Positions 1 to 9,624 are shown, counted from the stretch's first letter. The stretch is DNA of 45,001 nt from Fidelibacterota bacterium (GCA_021161185.1 JAGHBC010000051.1:1-45001), one strand, 5' to 3'. Made by a program: numbers and translations. Notes: generated from the sequence alone by a model not told the origin.

Positions 1-246
1 CAAAATAAGGATGTGTGCTGTGAATTCTGAAGGATTATCTGATAGATTTTTAGATTATGCTGCATCGATTATTATTATTGCAAAAATTAGAGACAGAATA
101 ATCTGCGATAAGTCAGGAGTTCTGAAAGTATTAAAACTGTCATTGTAATGGCGACAGGTGTGGCAACTAAAAAAATTCATCGACATAAATTCTTCACCCT
201 TAAGTGGCGAATGAGCTGACCGGCAACAGCCAATCTGTTCCCGGGG
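1..246. other. Left-edge stretch without a confident gene
   Basis: No confident gene lies here. One plus-strand frame is open from base 2 to a TAA at 146-148 and would encode about 48 residues. Its central part (LSDRFLDYAASII) resembles the first helix of the short four-helix-bundle (S23-type) proteins common in environmental genomes. The rest does not follow that family, so it may be a decayed fragment or coincidence. The region lies downstream of the methyltransferase stop codon, and no clear terminator hairpin was seen. Confidence 0.25.
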
Positions 247-1032
247 TTAAAAAATACTAGTCTGTTTAGTTGCTTTTAATCGATACTGACCGCTATCGAG
301 ACGGGCTTTCGCAAAATCATAATATTCTTTATTGATCTCAAAACCGATAAAGTGACGTTTCAGCATTTTACTGACAACGGCAACCTGACCGGAACCGAGA
401 AAGGGATCACAGACAATATCGCCTTCAAGGCTCGAGTAAGCCAATAGTTTTTTGATGATTTCGGCAGGCAATTTCGTGGGCGTTTTGTGATCACCGTTCC
501 AGTATTCCCGTTTGATCGTCCAGACATCCTCTTTGTCCCGGTAGTGCAAACTTCTTCCGGCATCGTTTCTTGCTTCCTTACCATAGCGGGAAAAGGGATA
601 AAACTTACGTGTTTTGTCATTTTTACAAACGTAGATACAGTGATAATGGGAGCTGACATATTTCCGGCGGGTCACTACCCCGAATTGATATTTCCAGATA
701 ATATGATTAACGGTAATAAATCCCACGTCGTCAAGGGCATTCAGCACATCTTTCAAATTATTCCAGCCGGAAAAGACATACATGCTGCCGGAATCTTTGA
801 GAATCCGAAAAACTTCCTGCATCCAATTATAAGTAAATTGGAAGTAGTCCTTTTGAGCAATTTCATTATACCCTTCCAGGACCCGCGATGCCGTGCGGTT
901 GTAATTGCCCCGCTTCGCTTTAAAATCGATGGCAAACGGCGGGTCGGTGATGATGAGATCGATACTATTATCATCCATAGTCTGCATACCCTTGATGCAA
1001 TCCATGTGATAAATTTGATCAGTTTGCAGCAT
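247..1032 (-). CDS. Orphan DNA (adenine-type) methyltransferase, beta class
   Basis: This 261-residue protein is an S-adenosylmethionine-dependent DNA methyltransferase. The catalytic motif IV, DPPF (residues 30-33), precedes the SAM-binding motif I, FLGSG (211-215). That order defines the beta class. DPPF rather than SPPY favours N6-adenine over N4-cytosine methylation. The family normally starts shortly before a G/M-DC motif; here MDC is at residues 10-12, which supports the chosen start. No restriction endonuclease lies beside it, so it is probably an orphan methylase or the modification half of a system outside the window. It is the last gene of the long minus-strand run, 71 bases after the tyrosine-kinase gene. 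A TATACT box just before the start could give it its own promoter. Target sequence cannot be inferred. Confidence 0.88.
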   Translation of the reverse strand: MLQTDQIYHMDCIKGMQTMDDNSIDLIITDPPFAIDFKAKRGNYNRTASRVLEGYNEIAQKDYFQFTYNWMQEVFRILKDSGSMYVFSGWNNLKDVLNALDDVGFITVNHIIWKYQFGVVTRRKYVSSHYHCIYVCKNDKTRKFYPFSRYGKEARNDAGRSLHYRDKEDVWTIKREYWNGDHKTPTKLPAEIIKKLLAYSSLEGDIVCDPFLGSGQVAVVSKMLKRHFIGFEINKEYYDFAKARLDSGQYRLKATKQTSIF

Positions 1033-1103
1033 AATCTATTTTAGTATAATTTATTTTTCGTTCCGGCATCACCCTTAATACTTATTAAAAAACCGAGTCC
1101 TGC

Positions 1104-3500
1104 TTAAGCTGAACTTTTCAATTTATCAAGAATATTAGGTCTTTTTCCGCGCCTGCGACGCGAACTTTTTTTCTTGTCACCGGTATCGGCATAGTAGTAA
1201 TAATAGTTATAATAATAGTAATAAGAGTCGTAACCGGCGGAAATATTCACACCGTTCAAGACAGCGCCGATTAAATTGGTATTAACCTGCGATAGTATAT
1301 CAACGCTGCGTCTCAAGATCCGCTGATCGGTACTACCCGACCGGACTACCAGCAAAATGGCGTCTGTCATCTTGGATAAAATACTGGCATCCGTTACGGC
1401 AATAATCGGCGGCGAGTCAATCAACACTATATCATATTCCTGTTTCATCCGGCTAAATAAATCCCTTAATTTTTGAGAAGCCAGCAACTCCGACGGGTTC
1501 GGGGGCACATCACCACAGGTTATCAGATGAAGATTGGGCACCTGGGTTTCCCTGATGACATCGTGGTCATTAAGATCCTGAATCAGCCGATGAGCCAGCC
1601 CGGGTTCACAGGGCACATCAAAGACCTTGTGCAGAATCGGCTTCCGCAAATCTCCATCGATCAACAGAACTTTCCTACCCAGATTGGCAAACGTGATGCC
1701 GATGTTGATTACTGTGGTTGATTTTCCGTCTCCCGGTCCGGCGCTGGAAACTACCAGACTACGCAGCGGCTTATCGGGATTCATGAAAGAAATATTGGTT
1801 CGCAGTGTCCGGTAGGCTTCGGCTACTGTGGATTTCGGATCATAATGGGTAATTAAGCGGGCTTTGAGAGCATATTCCTCTTCATCCGGTTTGCCTGATT
1901 TTTGAGCTTTTTCCAGGGCGCTTTTAATATCTATTTTGGGTACTATCGAAATAGTTGATATTCCGAGTTTTTCCAGGTCTTCGATACTTCGAACCGAATG
2001 ATCCAGATACTCTTTTACAAAGGCAATTCCGATCCCCAATCCTAATCCCAAAAAAACTCCCAAAAGGAGATTCATGCGCTTCTTCGGCTTAACCGGTTTT
2101 TCCGCCGGTATTGCCGGGTCTACAATCCTGACACTACTGATTTTACTGGCTTCAGTTATCCGGGATTCCTGATACTTGGTTTTCATGAGAATATAGTATT
2201 TTTCATTAACCTGACGTTCCCGGTCCAGACGAGCAAATTCCAGGCTGCGTTCGGGAAGTTGATTTAATTTATCGGAATATTGATCAACTAATTTTTTATA
2301 CTCCTTGCTTTTGGCTTCAAGAGCAATGACTTCAACATTATTAAAAAGAACCTGCTTTAACAGATCGAGAGAAATTTGAGATTGCTCTTCGGGTGCAAGG
2401 CCCAGATTTGTTACATTTTGAGCCTCTTTAAAAAGTTTCGACTTTAATTCGTCAATTCGTTTATCCAACTCAATTATGGCATCGCTTGTCGCCTCATATC
2501 CCTGGATTGCCATAACAGTTATTTTCTGGGCTTCCATTTCGGCAATTGCCTGCCGAAGCTGGATAATGAACGGATTTGTTGTATTAATTGCCTCATTAAC
2601 AATCCATTTTTCCCGTTCACTTAGCATTTTCTGCTGGTTTTCCAGTTTATGCCGGGAAACCTGAAGATCAGCGAGAGAGGTATAGTAGGTCGCCTCAAAC
2701 GTGGAGAGCTGATCGATCAGCGCCTGAGCCGTTTCATCCAAAACATAGACTCCGGCGCGTTCCTGAAATTGTTTCAACTTCTCTTCGGATCTAATGAGGT
2801 CTTTTTCGATATCTTCCAATTGTTCTTCAAGAAAGTTTTTCAATTCAACCACTTCACCGCGATTAAATTGCAGATCGAGTTCATAATATTCATTAGCAAT
2901 TGTATTGGCAAGATAGGCGGCTTCATAGGGATCGACCGAGCTGATCGTGAGGCGAACAGCTTCAGTATCCCGGATCGGCTCGACTTTCATGGCGTCTTTA
3001 ATATTTTTGACGATAGCGCGTTCAAGGGTATCGATTTTAACCGGGTTGCCATCACCTGCTTCCCTAAATATCCATTTAATACCATCACTAAGACCGGCAA
3101 TTATATCTGAAAAGTCAATCCCCTTTTTAGGGAGTTCCCGCGTTCCAAGGATATATAAGCTGTCCGCATAAGCCGACGATTTTATTCGCATGACAACACG
3201 GCGCGCCAGGTAGTTACTTTTTAATACTTCGATTTCATTGTTGACTTTCATGTAATTGCCTGCCATGAAAGGGTTTTGAAACAGGGTTGAAGTTTGCCCC
3301 TGTCTTCCGGAAAACATTAAAAGTGTTGAAGATTCGTAAACCGGCGGTGATGTAAATGTAAAATAAACTGTCGCCACCATAATTAGTAAAAAAGTGACCA
3401 CAATTATCCAGCGCCCCCGGTAGATGATGCGTATATAATCCTGCAAGGAGACTTCATTCTCCTGAAAGTCGTTTTGCCCCTGTCCGTTCATAGCATCCAT
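1104..3500 (-). CDS. Wzz-type chain-length protein fused to BY-type tyrosine kinase
   Basis: This 798-residue inner-membrane protein is of the kind that controls polymerisation and export of capsular or exopolysaccharide. The N-terminal Wzz domain has a membrane helix at about residues 31-50. A long periplasmic coiled-coil region follows (about 215-440), then the proline-rich PAEKPVKPKK segment and a second membrane helix (about 477-495). The cytoplasmic bacterial tyrosine kinase follows, with Walker A GPGDGKST (588-595), Walker A' VLLIDGDLRK (611-620) and Walker B IVLIDS (691-696). The C-terminus has a striking tyrosine cluster (11 Tyr within 757-770), the usual autophosphorylation site, then a basic tail. 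An AAGGTG ribosome site precedes the ATG. It lies 9 bases after the UPF0104 gene. No glycosyltransferases adjoin it, so its polysaccharide is unknown. Confidence 0.93.
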   Translation of the reverse strand: MDAMNGQGQNDFQENEVSLQDYIRIIYRGRWIIVVTFLLIMVATVYFTFTSPPVYESSTLLMFSGRQGQTSTLFQNPFMAGNYMKVNNEIEVLKSNYLARRVVMRIKSSAYADSLYILGTRELPKKGIDFSDIIAGLSDGIKWIFREAGDGNPVKIDTLERAIVKNIKDAMKVEPIRDTEAVRLTISSVDPYEAAYLANTIANEYYELDLQFNRGEVVELKNFLEEQLEDIEKDLIRSEEKLKQFQERAGVYVLDETAQALIDQLSTFEATYYTSLADLQVSRHKLENQQKMLSEREKWIVNEAINTTNPFIIQLRQAIAEMEAQKITVMAIQGYEATSDAIIELDKRIDELKSKLFKEAQNVTNLGLAPEEQSQISLDLLKQVLFNNVEVIALEAKSKEYKKLVDQYSDKLNQLPERSLEFARLDRERQVNEKYYILMKTKYQESRITEASKISSVRIVDPAIPAEKPVKPKKRMNLLLGVFLGLGLGIGIAFVKEYLDHSVRSIEDLEKLGISTISIVPKIDIKSALEKAQKSGKPDEEEYALKARLITHYDPKSTVAEAYRTLRTNISFMNPDKPLRSLVVSSAGPGDGKSTTVINIGITFANLGRKVLLIDGDLRKPILHKVFDVPCEPGLAHRLIQDLNDHDVIRETQVPNLHLITCGDVPPNPSELLASQKLRDLFSRMKQEYDIVLIDSPPIIAVTDASILSKMTDAILLVVRSGSTDQRILRRSVDILSQVNTNLIGAVLNGVNISAGYDSYYYYYNYYYYYADTGDKKKSSRRRRGKRPNILDKLKSSA

Positions 3501-3509
3501 GTATTCACC

Positions 3510-4526
3510 TTAATATTCGCTTTCAATTTGTACACCCTGAAATGATGTGTCTTTAACATGAATATGGTACTTAATAAAATACAAAAATCCAATCAATGTT
3601 AATGATAAAAATCCGACAGCATGTAAAATAACGGCTATCACCTGAGCCTGACTCAATTCATATCCTAAAAAAACCAGAATTCCAATCGCCCCGGCATGAT
3701 AGGTCCCGACATAACCGGGCGCCGAAGGTACAGATATAATAGCAGAAGTTACGAAAAAAACCAGCAAAAGGTCTTGAAGCGAGAAAAAAACATGCAGCGA
3801 TGTTCCGATCAGCCAGTAATTAAAGATATTGACCGCCCAGATGATCACCGTCCAAAATACAATCAAACCTGCATGTGGCGTATTCCGTAACGTTCTGACC
3901 CCGCTCAGAAACTTCCTTATAATATCAAAAAATTTTTTATAAGAGGACGAATGGAGTTTATTATTCAGATACCGCCTGAGAGTAGCTTGTTTATATTGAT
4001 ATAAATAGTAGAGCGCCACCAATACGACCAAAGCGGCGCCCGCCACGACACCACTCCACCTGATCCAGACGGGCATCGTCGGAAACAGCAAGGCGGTCAC
4101 CGGCAGAATTATGAGAAAAAACAGCACATCGAGAAACCGTTCTACGACAATCGTTCCAAAGATTGAGGCGCTTGATAATTTAGTGATTTTACTGAGCGAA
4201 TAAGCCCGCAGTACTTCGCCTAAGCGCAACGGAAATACATTGTTCCCGAAATAACAGACCATTTCGGAACCGAACAAATCCTTCTGCGTCACTTTTTTTA
4301 GGGGATTTACCAGATATTTCCAGCGGATCGACCGCAGATATACGGTAAATACCATGACAAGCATAGAAAGAAAAAACAACATCAGATCTGTTTCCCGCAA
4401 CGCCGCAAAAAACTCTTCGGCGTCGAATTTCCGGAATCCCAAATAGAGTCCCAGGAAGCTGATCCCAATTCCCAACAGAGTCTTATAATTGAAAAAACGT
4501 CGTTTAAAAGTTGGTTCTTTTGTCAT
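3510..4526 (-). CDS. UPF0104 / lysylphosphatidylglycerol synthase TM-like flippase family protein
   Basis: This 338-residue multi-spanning membrane protein belongs to the UPF0104 family, related to the flippase half of MprF and to YbhN. Visible hallmarks are the early R-x-x-R-W segment after the second helix (YLRSIRWKYL), the motif with P-L-R-L-G-E-V-L-R in the third region, and the C-terminal SAPGYVGTYHAGAIG stretch. Members flip or transport lipids or lipid-linked molecules across the inner membrane, but the substrate here is unknown. There is no soluble aminoacyltransferase domain, so it is not a full MprF. Its ATG overlaps the stop of the upstream lolA-like gene by four bases, which implies translational coupling. 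Confidence 0.85.
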   Translation of the reverse strand: MTKEPTFKRRFFNYKTLLGIGISFLGLYLGFRKFDAEEFFAALRETDLMLFFLSMLVMVFTVYLRSIRWKYLVNPLKKVTQKDLFGSEMVCYFGNNVFPLRLGEVLRAYSLSKITKLSSASIFGTIVVERFLDVLFFLIILPVTALLFPTMPVWIRWSGVVAGAALVVLVALYYLYQYKQATLRRYLNNKLHSSSYKKFFDIIRKFLSGVRTLRNTPHAGLIVFWTVIIWAVNIFNYWLIGTSLHVFFSLQDLLLVFFVTSAIISVPSAPGYVGTYHAGAIGILVFLGYELSQAQVIAVILHAVGFLSLTLIGFLYFIKYHIHVKDTSFQGVQIESEY

Positions 4527-5158
4527 GGTCTTAAATCAATGATCTCCTTGTTCTCATACCGTTTGGTATCGAAAAAGGTTTGCCCCGACTCTTTATCGAG
4601 CTGTTCGGGAGAGCTAAACCTGATCTCCGTTTTGCCGTCTTTATAATCCAAATAATCCGCCGAAAGCAATTCTTTGGTGATAGGATTTATATTCAAATGA
4701 ATAGTTTGAAAAAAAGCGTTTTCATCGGCAGTTCGCAATTCCATTACCACTGAACTATCCGTTTGGTTCGAATCCATCCGGTCAATAATAAAGGATTCCC
4801 AGTTGCCGTGCAGCATATCAAAAATAAACTTCAGGCTGGATTGAGGATCCAGCGTTTCAACAACAACCTGATCATTTTCCTGATCCCAGCTCCACAGCCA
4901 TTCACCATCAAAAATGATTTCCTGATCAATAAAGTCGGTACGAAATTTATCCTCACTACTCATATAGAATGTCCCGATAAGTGATTGAGAATCTGCTTCA
5001 TCAAAATATTGAATAATCTCAAAGGTCAACACGAGGGGCGTTTTAGCATAATAATAATCCGAGAGCTGTTCAAGCAGCTGCCGGTCACCCGGACCGGAAG
5101 CGTAGGCGCCGACAATTAAAGTATTAATAATTAGAATCAGACCTAATCTATTCACCAT
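4523..5158 (-). CDS. lolA: LolA-like periplasmic outer-membrane lipoprotein carrier
   Basis: This is an exported protein of about 211 residues. The best start is the ATG at 5158 (MVNRLGLILI), because AAGG sits five bases upstream. It overlaps the end of ftsK by 11 bases. The open frame extends further into ftsK, to 5194, but those starts lack a better ribosome site. A hydrophobic signal peptide ends near YASG. The remainder has the LolA-like beta-rich pattern: the long first strand (LVLTFEIIQYF), the FDGEWLWSW strand pair, and a late segment predicting Asp/Lys-rich strands. LolA carries lipoproteins from the inner membrane to the outer membrane. Presence of lnt elsewhere in the same gene run supports a lipoprotein-sorting role. 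LolA similarity is structural rather than by strict motif, so function is likely but not certain. Confidence 0.75.
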   Translation of the reverse strand: MVNRLGLILIINTLIVGAYASGPGDRQLLEQLSDYYYAKTPLVLTFEIIQYFDEADSQSLIGTFYMSSEDKFRTDFIDQEIIFDGEWLWSWDQENDQVVVETLDPQSSLKFIFDMLHGNWESFIIDRMDSNQTDSSVVMELRTADENAFFQTIHLNINPITKELLSADYLDYKDGKTEIRFSSPEQLDKESGQTFFDTKRYENKEIIDLRP

Positions 5159-7439
5159 AACGACCTTCATCCAGATCTTCGAGATAATTCTCATCTACAA
5201 GCACTTCACGCGCCTTACTGCCGGTGAAAGGTCCCACAATTCCGGCGGCTTCCAGTTCGTCGATTAGCCGGGCTGCCCGCGAGTAACCGACTCGCAATCT
5301 TCTCTGCAACAGTGATATTGAGCCCTGTTGATGGGTAACCACCAGTCTGAGCGCTTCATAATACAGCGAATCCCGTTCGCCACTGAGCAATCCATTATAT
5401 TCATCGGATTTTTCTTCCTGAACCGAGGGTAGTTCCATCTCTCCCGGTTTCGGCTGCTTTTGAATATGAGCCAGAATTTTTTCCAATTCACCAAGCGTAA
5501 TATAAGCGCTATGCAGGCGTACCGGTTCGGGATTTTGAGGCGTCGTGATTAACATATCACCCCGCCCCAGAAGTTTTTCCGCACCGTTAATATCGAGAAT
5601 CGTCCGGGAATCAACTTTTGAGGCTACCTGGAAAGCGATCCGCGCTGGAAAATTCGCTTTAATAATACCGGTTATAACGTCCACGGAAGGTCTTTGGGTG
5701 GCAATAATCAGATGAATACCCACTGCCCGAGACATTTGAGCCAGCCGTGTAATGGGTTCTTCAACCTCTTTGGCGGAAGTCATCATCAGATCGGCCAGTT
5801 CGTCAACCACCACGACGATATAAGGTAAAAATTCTTTGTCCTGATCACCATTTTTTACTTTTTGATTGTACTCGGCAATGTTGCGGACTGTTGCACCCGC
5901 CAGGATTTCATAGCGCCGTTCCATTTCCGCTTCAATGGATCTTAATGCCACAATCGCATTGTCCGCCCGGGTAATTATATATTCATCAAGATCTTCAGAG
6001 GTAATCAAGTGATACTTTTCCAGCGCCCGGTAGGCGGACAGCTCCAGTTTTTTCGGATCAATCATAACAAATTTAACTTCATCGGGTTTGGCCCGGTACA
6101 ATATGCTGGTGATAATAGTGTTAATACAAACACTTTTTCCGGAACCGGTCGCCCCGGCAATGAGTAAATGGGGCATTTTTGCCAAATCAAGAGTATATAT
6201 ACCACCGGAAGTTGTCTTCCCCAGGGCAATAGTCAAGATGGAGTCAGAATTGGCAAAACGCTTTGAGCTTACAATACTTTTCAGGTATACAATTGCCGGA
6301 TGGCGGTTTGGTATCTCAATTCCCACGACGGATTTTCCCGGTATGGGAGCAACTATCCGAATCCGTTTGGCTGAAAGGATGCGAGCCAGATCATCGGCTA
6401 AACCGGCAATTCTGCTAACCCTGACGCCGGACGCTGGTTCGATTTCATAACGCGTAATCACCGGACCGGGCGATACATGCACCACTCGCCCATTTACACC
6501 GAAAGTTTCCAGAGCATTTTCCAATAGCCGGGCATTTTCCAGCATCTCTTCCCGGGGCACATTTTGAGAAGCATCTTCCGAATAGTCAAGGTAATCAAGA
6601 GACGGGAGCACATATTTACGCTTTATAACGTTTTCCTGCAACGTATCCACGGATTCAATGTCTTCATCGCCAACAGCTTTATCAACGGTAAATTCAGACG
6701 GCGCTATTGTGGATTTCGCTTTTTTCATTAACCGTGGTGTCGGTTTAGGCGGCTCTAAAGGTCTATCCAAATCCTCCTGAGAGATGGTTATTCCTGGCAC
6801 GGCTGATTCGGTAACCGGCGTTTTTTGCAATAGTTTTCTACGCTTTTTCTTTTTGGAAATTTTCTCGCCTTCAAAACCGGGTTTTGCTCTATCCAAGCTC
6901 TCCCTTTTACGCTGTTTACGGTTTAAAATCTTTTCGAAAGGTCCGTAAAAACTCCAGGAAAAATACCCCCTGATAGTTATCAGCGTCAACAAACCGATAA
7001 AAATTGCCGCACCGTAAAACCCCAGAAAATCAACAAAGGTTTTCGCAATAATCCCACCGACATATCCGCTGTAGCGAAAACCGATCGGATCGATGACGCG
7101 CTGCCTGACAGCCGGTAAAGCCAGGGCAATTGACACTAAAAGAGCCAGCAAAACAATGTAAATCGTAAAGCGGATTGCTACTTGAAAATTTCGCTTGGCA
7201 AAGATCCACCAGCCCCATATAACAAGCAGCAGCGGCAGAACAAAAGCTGCTGCTCCGATGGTAAATTTTATTAAATAGTGGGCAATAAAGACGCCGAGAA
7301 TTCCCATCCAATTACTGATCACGACATTTTTCGAAATGGTCGGCTCTTCCAAAGGATTATAGGAGATCAGGCTCAGGAATACGAAAATACCCAGCCCGAT
7401 TAATAATAAACCGGTGATCTCTTGTCGTTTTTCACTCAT
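5148..7439 (-). CDS. ftsK: DNA translocase FtsK/SpoIIIE
   Basis: This 763-residue protein is a complete, compact FtsK. Four or five N-terminal membrane helices (about residues 8-160) anchor it at the division septum. A charged linker rich in Lys, Pro and Arg follows (about 165-290). The RecA-like motor has Walker A GATGSGKS (429-436) and a Walker B ending VVVDELADL. The C-terminal winged-helix gamma domain (about 693-755; QRRLRVGYSRAARLIDELE) recognises KOPS-type polar sequences and directs translocation to dif. FtsK pumps DNA during division and activates XerCD resolution. Its ATG overlaps the gcvT stop codon by four bases. It ends in TAG, which shows that TAG is a normal stop in this genome. 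Confidence 0.96.
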   Translation of the reverse strand: MSEKRQEITGLLLIGLGIFVFLSLISYNPLEEPTISKNVVISNWMGILGVFIAHYLIKFTIGAAAFVLPLLLVIWGWWIFAKRNFQVAIRFTIYIVLLALLVSIALALPAVRQRVIDPIGFRYSGYVGGIIAKTFVDFLGFYGAAIFIGLLTLITIRGYFSWSFYGPFEKILNRKQRKRESLDRAKPGFEGEKISKKKKRRKLLQKTPVTESAVPGITISQEDLDRPLEPPKPTPRLMKKAKSTIAPSEFTVDKAVGDEDIESVDTLQENVIKRKYVLPSLDYLDYSEDASQNVPREEMLENARLLENALETFGVNGRVVHVSPGPVITRYEIEPASGVRVSRIAGLADDLARILSAKRIRIVAPIPGKSVVGIEIPNRHPAIVYLKSIVSSKRFANSDSILTIALGKTTSGGIYTLDLAKMPHLLIAGATGSGKSVCINTIITSILYRAKPDEVKFVMIDPKKLELSAYRALEKYHLITSEDLDEYIITRADNAIVALRSIEAEMERRYEILAGATVRNIAEYNQKVKNGDQDKEFLPYIVVVVDELADLMMTSAKEVEEPITRLAQMSRAVGIHLIIATQRPSVDVITGIIKANFPARIAFQVASKVDSRTILDINGAEKLLGRGDMLITTPQNPEPVRLHSAYITLGELEKILAHIQKQPKPGEMELPSVQEEKSDEYNGLLSGERDSLYYEALRLVVTHQQGSISLLQRRLRVGYSRAARLIDELEAAGIVGPFTGSKAREVLVDENYLEDLDEGRYGE

Positions 7440-8533
7440 ATTGTATGGGGAGGCACAAAAGGTGGTTTCACCACCCGGGCTTTCAATTTTCTTCCTCTGA
7501 TATTTATTAATATTTCTGTTCCGGGTTTGGTATGTTCACTCGCCAGGTATCCTAATCCGATTCCGGTATTCAGTGAAGGCGACTGGGTTCCGCTGGTGAC
7601 GATACCAACCTCCTCTTCGCCCACAATAATGGGATAGCCGTGCCGGGGAATAGCTCTATCAATCATTTCAAAGGCGATCAATTTACGGCGCAGACCGGCT
7701 TCCTTGATCCGCAATAGTTCTGCCTTTCCGTTAAAATCATCCTTTTGCAGTTTCGTGATCCAGCCGAGCCCCGCTTCCAGGGGATTGGTGGTTTTATCAA
7801 TATCATTGCCATACAGACAATATTTCATTTCCAGTCGCAAGGTATCCCGGGCGCCCAGACCGATCGGTTGAATCCCGAATTCCCGTCCGGCTGCAAATAT
7901 CTTATCCCATAATTCAGCCCCTTTCGAAGGATCATGATATAATTCAAAGCCCTTTTCCCCGGTATATCCGGTCCGGGAGATGATCATATCGAATCCCGCC
8001 AAGGAACCTTCGGTAAAATGATAAAAAGGAATATCTTTCAGAACCACATCAGTCAATTTCTGTAAAACATCACAAGACTTCGGTCCCTGAATTGCCAGAA
8101 GCGCTGTATCTCCGGAAATATTTTTCAAATTAACGCCTTCAATCAGATTCTGCTGCGCCCAGTCAAAATCCTTTTCGATATTGGAAGCGTTGACCACCAT
8201 CATGTAGTGATCGGCAAACCGGTAAACCAACAAATCATCCACAATTCCGCCGTCAGGATAACACATTGCCGAATATTGAACCTGACCGATTTCAAGTGCG
8301 GAGACATCATTGACGGTGATCTTGTTGAGAAACTTTTCGGCGGCAGAGCCGGTCACAATAAATTCTCCCATGTGGGTTACATCAAAAACACCGACGGCAT
8401 TGCGAACGGCGAGGTGTTCATCCATAATACCGGAATATTGGATCGGCATTAAGAAACCTGCAAAGGGAACGATTTTTGCTCCCAGAGCTACGTGTTTGTT
8501 ATAAAAAGGCGTTTTTTGAGGAATTGATTCCAT
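7436..8533 (-). CDS. gcvT: Glycine cleavage system T protein (aminomethyltransferase)
   Basis: At 365 residues this is the usual length for GcvT. GcvT transfers the methylene group from the aminomethyl-lipoyl H protein to tetrahydrofolate and releases ammonia. Recognisable segments are the N-terminal HVALGAKIVPFAGFLMPIQY, FDVTHMGEF, the GYTGEKGFELYH motif, LGARDTLRLEMKYCLYGND and the C-terminal VTSGTQSPSLNTGIGLGY block. None of the other glycine-cleavage genes (gcvH, gcvP) lies in the window, so the system is scattered. It follows ruvA by 14 bases and overlaps ftsK, which places it inside the large minus-strand operon. Its partner genes differ from the classic gcvTHP layout. Confidence 0.95.
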   Translation of the reverse strand: MESIPQKTPFYNKHVALGAKIVPFAGFLMPIQYSGIMDEHLAVRNAVGVFDVTHMGEFIVTGSAAEKFLNKITVNDVSALEIGQVQYSAMCYPDGGIVDDLLVYRFADHYMMVVNASNIEKDFDWAQQNLIEGVNLKNISGDTALLAIQGPKSCDVLQKLTDVVLKDIPFYHFTEGSLAGFDMIISRTGYTGEKGFELYHDPSKGAELWDKIFAAGREFGIQPIGLGARDTLRLEMKYCLYGNDIDKTTNPLEAGLGWITKLQKDDFNGKAELLRIKEAGLRRKLIAFEMIDRAIPRHGYPIIVGEEEVGIVTSGTQSPSLNTGIGLGYLASEHTKPGTEILINIRGRKLKARVVKPPFVPPHTI

Positions 8534-8547
8534 GGTTGATCCTCATC

Positions 8548-9141
8548 TTACATTTTATTTAAGGCAACTTTTAATATCTTTTCCACCGATGCATCGGCAT
8601 CTAATTCTTTCAGGGCACGCTTGATTGCATTCAGTGCCTCGGTTCTCCGATAGCCCAGAGATAATAAAGCTTTTAAGGCTTCATCACTGTATTTCGAATC
8701 GACGATAACGCCAAAATCACCGGGAACAGTATCATCCGCACCGACCAGTTTTTCACGGAGTTCCACGATGATCCGCTTGGCGGTTTTCATTCCGATTCCA
8801 GGAATCAGGGTCAGGGCATTTACATCGCCGGCGATGATCCTGTTCTTAAATTGAGCCGGGGTGGCGCCGCTTAAGATAGTGATTGCCATTTTCGGGCCGA
8901 TTCCGGAAATATTTATCAGATTCAGAAAGAGATTCTTCTCTTCCTCTGTATGGAATCCATACAGCGTCTGAGCATCCTCGCGAACCTGAAAGTGAATCAG
9001 AAGCTTTGTGCTTTGGTTGATTCCCGGCAGTCTTTCATAAGTTGACAGAGGGATCGAGATTTGATAGCCTATGCCATTTACATCCAGGACGACGGACGTC
9101 GGATCTTTATGAATAACAATACCGGTTAAATAAGCAAACAT
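8548..9141 (-). CDS. ruvA: Holliday junction branch migration protein RuvA
   Basis: This 197-residue protein begins MFAYLTGIV, the typical RuvA start with an OB-fold first domain. Two helix-hairpin-helix segments follow: LINISGIGPKMAITIL and LIPGIGMKTAKRIIVEL. These bind the four-way DNA junction. The C-terminal domain III (about 150-197) would contact the RuvB motor. RuvA tetramers hold Holliday junctions for RuvB-driven branch migration and RuvC cleavage. It sits three bases after ruvC in the common yebC-ruvC-ruvA order. The usual third member, ruvB, is not in the window. Confidence 0.96.
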   Translation of the reverse strand: MFAYLTGIVIHKDPTSVVLDVNGIGYQISIPLSTYERLPGINQSTKLLIHFQVREDAQTLYGFHTEEEKNLFLNLINISGIGPKMAITILSGATPAQFKNRIIAGDVNALTLIPGIGMKTAKRIIVELREKLVGADDTVPGDFGVIVDSKYSDEALKALLSLGYRRTEALNAIKRALKELDADASVEKILKVALNKM

Positions 9142-9144
9142 TGC

Positions 9145-9624
9145 TTACCTCGCCAACTTTAACTGATTGAGATGACAATAGCCCGCCGCCAATGCATCGG
9201 CAGCATCAAAAGGAATTTTTTCATCGGACAGATTCAGCAGCCGGATCATCATAAACCGAACCTGTTCTTTTGTAGCGGCGCCATTTCCGACAACCGCTGA
9301 CTTGATCTTTGTAGGCGCATACTCAAATATCTCCAAACCTGAATTCACACCCGCCAAGAGAGCTGCACCCCGAGCATGTCCCATTAATAAAGCCGTTTTT
9401 ATATTTTGAGCATAAATTGCCGATTCTATCACCATTTCTGTCGGTTGCCAACGTGATATAACCTCCATGAGCTCAGCATATATTTTCTGAAGCCGCTTGG
9501 GGAATGGCAATTTGGGTGACGTATCAACAGTTCCCCAACCCAGACAGCTGATCTTACTGTTTTCCTTGTTCAAAATACCGTAACCGGTATGATGGAGCCC
9601 GTGATCTAGCCCAATCACCCGCAT
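9145..9624 (-). CDS. ruvC: Crossover junction endodeoxyribonuclease RuvC
   Basis: This 159-residue Holliday junction resolvase has all four acidic catalytic residues of the RNase H-like fold: D7 (in GLDHG), E67 (VIESAIYAQN), D140 and D143 (PFDAADALAAGYCH). The first motif is DHG rather than the common DPG, a mild variation next to an intact catalytic Asp. RuvC cuts symmetric sites in junctions presented by RuvA/RuvB. Its start codon shares one base with the yebC stop (TAATG), which indicates translational coupling. Confidence 0.95.
   Translation of the reverse strand: MRVIGLDHGLHHTGYGILNKENSKISCLGWGTVDTSPKLPFPKRLQKIYAELMEVISRWQPTEMVIESAIYAQNIKTALLMGHARGAALLAGVNSGLEIFEYAPTKIKSAVVGNGAATKEQVRFMMIRLLNLSDEKIPFDAADALAAGYCHLNQLKLAR

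Noticed and set aside
487-1044. A 185-residue plus-strand frame
   Set aside because: It is antisense to the methyltransferase, whose motifs are intact and in the right order.
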